16,322 nt of DNA from an uncultured Coriobacteriaceae bacterium (lineage in GTDB: Bacteria > Actinomycetota > Coriobacteriia > Coriobacteriales > Atopobiaceae): contig USBN01000035.1 in NCBI GenBank assembly GCA_900552935.1, positions 1 to 16,322 on the forward strand, read 5' to 3'. This document shows, piece after piece, positions 14,211 to 16,322 of the stretch. The notes beneath the pieces were generated by a model. The model was given only the letters and a program-made list of their open reading frames with translations, was not told the origin of the DNA and did no database searches. Made by a program: the position numbers and the translations under genes. Each line of letters begins with the position of its first letter. The stretch's first letter is position 1.

Positions 14211-14939
14211 ATGAACAACAACGATCAGTGGCAGACCGGAAACCAGGGTGGCATCGAGCCCTATTCCCCGTTTAGCGTCGAGGGACAGCGCGCCGGCAAT
14301 GGCGGCAGGCTCTCCGTGAGGGCGTACGGTCTCCTTCTTACGGCGCTCGTCCTCGCCGGCTTCCTTGTGATGGGTGCCTGCGCGAACCTGTTCTCCAACG
14401 TTTCGTTCCTGCTCTCGGTGCTAGACAACTACTTTGCGATTTCGGCCGTGAGCTTCATCGCCTCGATTGCCGGCATCATCATGATGGGCCGAGGGAAGAG
14501 CGCGGAATCCGTGGGGCTGTCGCTGGCGGGCTACATCCTCTTCGTGCTCTCGTTTGGTTTCACAACTTCGACGATTTTCCTTATGTACTCTGCCCAGACC
14601 ATCTCTACGGCCTTCTTGGCGACGGCGGGCATCGTGACGGTGTTTGCATGCCTGGGCATCGCCGTGCCGCATGTCTTCGAGAAGATCTCTGGCGTTCTCG
14701 GCGGATGCCTGCTCGCGCTCATCGTGGTGCAGATCGTCATGGCCTTCCTGGCCGTCGACCAGACGCTCATCGACTTTCTTGTCATCGTGGTGTTCTGTGG
14801 CTTCATCGGCTATGACTTCCACAAGGCGATGTTCGACGAGCCGACCGTCGTAAACGCGGTCTATAACGCCTCCGAGCTTTTCCTCGACATCATCAACGTC
14901 TTCATTCGCGTGCTGTCGCTGCTCTCGCGCAGGGACTAG
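14211..14939 (+). CDS. Bax inhibitor-1 / YccA family membrane protein
   Basis: This 242-residue protein has a polar, Gly/Asn-rich cytosolic N-terminus of about 34 residues and then about seven membrane helices. The family pattern is seen in SLAGYILFVLSFGFT (104-118), in TAFLATAGIVTVFAC (133-147) and in the C-terminal segment NASELFLDIINVFIRVLSLL. Asp202 (FIGYDFHK) and Asp226 (LFLDIIN) are 24 residues apart, the same spacing as the di-aspartyl pH sensor Asp171/Asp195 of Bacillus YetJ. A calcium or proton leak role is therefore conceivable, but the bacterial physiology is poorly known. AGGA lies 6 nt upstream of the ATG. The next 140 nt downstream to the tRNA-Val promoter show no clear terminator. 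Confidence 0.85.
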   Translation: MNNNDQWQTGNQGGIEPYSPFSVEGQRAGNGGRLSVRAYGLLLTALVLAGFLVMGACANLFSNVSFLLSVLDNYFAISAVSFIASIAGIIMMGRGKSAESVGLSLAGYILFVLSFGFTTSTIFLMYSAQTISTAFLATAGIVTVFACLGIAVPHVFEKISGVLGGCLLALIVVQIVMAFLAVDQTLIDFLVIVVFCGFIGYDFHKAMFDEPTVVNAVYNASELFLDIINVFIRVLSLLSRRD

Positions 14940-15081
14940 GGGAGGATTCACCTGGCGATTCCAGATTTTTGAAAAACTTTTGGGATCTTATCTGAGCTTC
15001 AAGAGACTACGAACATGCAGGTAAGAGCATGTGCCTAGGTTTGAGAACTCAACGCGGACGAGATAAATTCCGCCAAATTCT

Positions 15082-15131
15082 AAAAAAATTTGAAATTGTG
15101 GGTTGCATTGGGTTGGGGGCTCAGATATATT
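15082..15131 (+). promoter_or_regulatory. tRNA-Val promoter with AT-rich upstream box
   Basis: AAAAAAATTTGAAATT (15082-15097, counting the final two T's with the box) precedes TTGCAT (15103-15108), 17 nt and TATATT (15126-15131). The tRNA starts 34 nt further on. The bases after the -10 (CCCCGCGCCGCG) closely resemble those after the rrn -10. Confidence 0.85.
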
Positions 15132-15165
15132 AATCCCCGCGCCGCGAGGCGCACCCCAAAGCTCC

Positions 15166-15240
15166 GGGCGTTTAGCTCAGGGGGAGAGCGCTTCCCTGAC
15201 ACGGAAGAGGTCACAAGTTCAAATCTTGTAACGCCCACCA
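15166..15240 (+). tRNA. tRNA-Val (anticodon GAC)
   Basis: A 75-nt tRNA. The acceptor stem GGGCGTT/AACGCCC is followed by discriminator A and an encoded CCA. The anticodon stem CTTCC/GGAAG encloses CTGACAC, giving GAC at 15198-15200, which reads GUC/GUU valine codons. The T-arm contains AAGTTCAAATCTT. Confidence 0.97.
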
Positions 15241-15248
15241 TAAATGAT

Positions 15249-15280
15249 GAGGCCGGAAGCAAAAGCTTCCGGCCTCTTTT
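15249..15280 (+). terminator. Terminator of tRNA-Val
   Basis: A perfect 12-bp stem GAGGCCGGAAGC/GCTTCCGGCCTC with an AAAA loop is followed by TTTT. Confidence 0.92.
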
Positions 15281-15394
15281 GTTATCTGCGGTTATGGTGT
15301 CAGTGTCGCAGTTCAAACTGTGACAAGTGTGTTTTGACTAGGGGAGTATCAGTTGACGCTCTCCGTAATGTCGCGTTGAGACTCAAGCCACTCT

Positions 15395-15464
15395 GCGCTG
15401 CGGGGCGAGTTGGCACTATCGAGGGCGTCTGCACTGCGGGGGGCGAGTGAACGCTATCGAGGGC
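15395..15464. repeat. Direct repeat pair of about 32-34 bp
   Basis: Copy 1 (15395-15426) and copy 2 (15431-15464) both start GC(G/A)CTGCGGGG, continue with GGCGAGT and end CTATCGAGGGC. Copy 2 carries two extra G's. The right copy overlaps the last four codons of the small minus-strand gene. The 110 nt to the left, up to the tRNA-Val terminator, show nothing recognisable. Confidence 0.7.
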
Positions 15465-15642
15465 ATGAGTGCTTTGGAATCACGAGCAAGATCAGAAGCG
15501 AGACGCCTGCCAAGATGCCGGGCATGGCTCCGCCTGTGAAAGAGTCAAAGTCGCCGCCAGCGAATACGCCCACATATCCGATGAGGGCAAAGGCAATTCC
15601 AACGAGTCCGCTGATCTTTAGGGCCTTATTGACGTCATCCAC
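15454..15642 (-). CDS. Small two-TM membrane protein, unknown function
   Basis: I do not recognise this 62-residue protein, but it looks like a real gene. It has two hydrophobic helices (about 10-29, ISGLVGIAFALIGYVGVF, and about 38-56, GILAGVSLLILLVIP) joined by an acidic turn GGDFDSFTGG, with the charged ends expected of a membrane protein. The GTG start at 15642 was chosen because it is the first start after the upstream stop; no clear Shine-Dalgarno precedes it, which weakens the call. It begins 5 nt after the stop of the broken upstream gene, so translational coupling is likely. The last residues (KHSCPR) fall in a direct repeat and may be altered by it. Confidence 0.62.
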   Translation of the reverse strand: MDDVNKALKISGLVGIAFALIGYVGVFAGGDFDSFTGGAMPGILAGVSLLILLVIPKHSCPR

Positions 15643-15647
15643 GGGAG

Positions 15648-15824
15648 CTATCTTGCTTTCTTGTCGTCTGCCACATTGGCGAGGATGATTGCCTTCCTGC
15701 TGTTCGAGACGGAGAAAGAGGCAACCTCAAAACCTATGCTGGTAATTTCATTTGCAGAGCGCGCGATAAGGGATGTCATCTATTTGGTCGGGGGACTGTA
15801 TCCGATATCGAATGTCTTGTACAT
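15648..15824 (-). pseudogene. Small protein gene interrupted by an in-frame TAG (DUF4177-like)
   Basis: Read on the minus strand from ATG 15824, the frame gives 14 residues beginning MYKTFDIGYS, a TAG at 15782-15780, then continues in the same frame with 43 residues (MTSLIARSAN..., ending ADDKKAR) to TAG at 15650-15648. Both pieces look coding. The reconstructed 58-residue protein recalls short DUF4177-type proteins with a helix (ITSIGFEVASFS) before a strand (RKAIILAN); this family link is a guess from pattern only. The stop could be a nonsense mutation, a sequencing error, or the real gene could start at ATG 15779 directly after the TAG. Neither ATG has a clear Shine-Dalgarno. It probably forms a pair with the small membrane protein downstream. 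Confidence 0.5.
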
Positions 15825-15958
15825 GGGGTCTCTGTTCTAATTGACCATAAACATGCCGGTAAACCATGGTGTGATGTTGAGATTGGACGCAGGATGTATT
15901 GGCTTTGCATGCGATGGGTAAAGAAATTAAGAAGGCGCTGAGTGCTAGTAAATGTGTG

Positions 15959-16050
15959 CGTCCCGTGGAGACGCCCCCGCCCCCTTGCGGGCGGCCCCGG
16001 GGGCGCGTATATTTCATCCCTGCGCCGCGGCCGGCGGGTCCCACGGGACG
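15959..16050. repeat. 10-bp inverted repeat flanking the rrn promoter
   Basis: CGTCCCGTGG at 15959-15968 is the exact reverse complement of CCACGGGACG at 16041-16050. The -35 and -10 boxes lie between the arms. The left arm is upstream of the expected transcript, so the pairing cannot be an RNA hairpin from this promoter. Confidence 0.6.
15985..16013 (+). promoter_or_regulatory. Ribosomal RNA operon promoter
   Basis: TTGCGG (15985-15990), a 17-nt GC-rich spacer and TATATT (16008-16013). It has the same hexamer style and spacing as the three tRNA promoters here and would give a leader of about 245 nt before 16S rRNA. An A-rich stretch at 15920-15933 lies further upstream than in the tRNA promoters. 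Confidence 0.8.
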
Positions 16051-16264
16051 GGCGGCACTGGCGCGGGCGAACCTTGAGAACCGGATACTGCGATCGATGA
16101 GATCGACGAGACAGACAAGCAAAGTAGAAGTGACGAAGTGTGCTACATAGCAACCCTTTGTTCCTTTGACCAAGCGAATCCGAATCTTACATTCAGAGAC
16201 AGCGGACAGAGCGACGGACCGACACCCGGTTTTACAGATCGCTAGGGCCATTGGCCCTTGGATT
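16014..16264 (+). other. 16S rRNA leader
   Basis: Non-coding leader. It starts with a GC-rich stretch (GCGCCGCGGCCGGCGGG) just after the -10. A hairpin AGGGCC-ATT-GGCCCT at 16244-16258 ends six bases before the rRNA and may belong to the processing region. CAACCCTTTGTTCCTTTG near 16150 is a weak candidate for a boxA-like antitermination site. The arm that would pair with the 3' side of 16S rRNA lies outside the window. Confidence 0.6.
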
Positions 16265-16322
16265 TGAACGGAGAGTTCGATCCTGGCTCAGGATGAACGC
16301 TGGCGGCGCGCCTAACACATGC
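16265..16322 (+). rRNA. rrs: 16S ribosomal RNA, 5' end (partial)
   Basis: AGAGTTCGATCCTGGCTCAG at 16272-16291 is the universal 5' site of bacterial 16S rRNA, followed by GATGAACGCTGGCGGCG. The start at 16265 is placed by counting back from E. coli position 8 and is good to a few bases. The bases GCGCCTAACACATGC at the edge fit Coriobacteriia. The rest of the operon lies beyond the window. Confidence 0.97.

Noticed and set aside
15748..16251. 167-residue minus-strand frame across the rrn promoter and leader
   Set aside because: It crosses the rRNA promoter and leader, and its C-terminal part is the broken small gene read in the wrong frame.

Overview
The window looks like chromosomal DNA of a high-GC Gram-positive bacterium of the class Coriobacteriia (Actinomycetota), most likely an Atopobiaceae/Olsenella-type organism. 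The reasons are the first ~58 nt of a 16S rRNA gene at the right edge, strong GC bias at third codon positions, tRNA genes with an encoded CCA end, a tpiA-gpmI-secG order, and a Tat-type lipoprotein leader on the peptide-binding protein. This placement is inferred from sequence recall; no database was searched.

Left part (1-2570): the last 17 codons of a probable triose-phosphate isomerase gene, then gpmI (phosphoglycerate mutase), both glycolytic. A repeat-rich 644-nt spacer follows, with a terminator, a 28-bp tandem duplication, two long inverted repeats and an eight-copy 9-bp minisatellite. Then comes secG, with its own terminator.

Centre left (2571-9010): a complete oligopeptide ABC importer operon, oppA-oppB-oppC-oppD-oppF. 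A long leader with a good promoter precedes oppA. Three hairpins separate the lipoprotein gene oppA from the membrane and ATPase genes, and a clear Rho-independent terminator closes the operon. Degenerate 36-39-bp repeats follow it.

Centre right (9271-12576): a tRNA-Leu(GAG) unit, then two signalling genes. The first encodes a 740-residue PAS/GAF/PP2C (SpoIIE/RsbU-type) phosphatase. The second encodes a single protein that fuses a STAS (RsbV/SpoIIAA-like) domain to a HATPase (RsbW/SpoIIAB-like) domain. Together they look like a compact partner-switching module without a neighbouring sigma factor.

Right part (12766-16322): tRNA-Gly(GCC), a CmpB-family membrane protein, a Bax-inhibitor-1-family membrane protein and tRNA-Val(GAC). 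On the minus strand there is a tiny two-TM protein gene preceded by a small gene broken by an in-frame TAG. The window ends with a ribosomal RNA promoter, its leader and the 5' end of 16S rRNA. The three tRNA promoters and the rrn promoter share one design: TTGC-type -35, exactly 17 nt, and TATA(T/G)T. The tRNA promoters also carry an AT-rich box just upstream.
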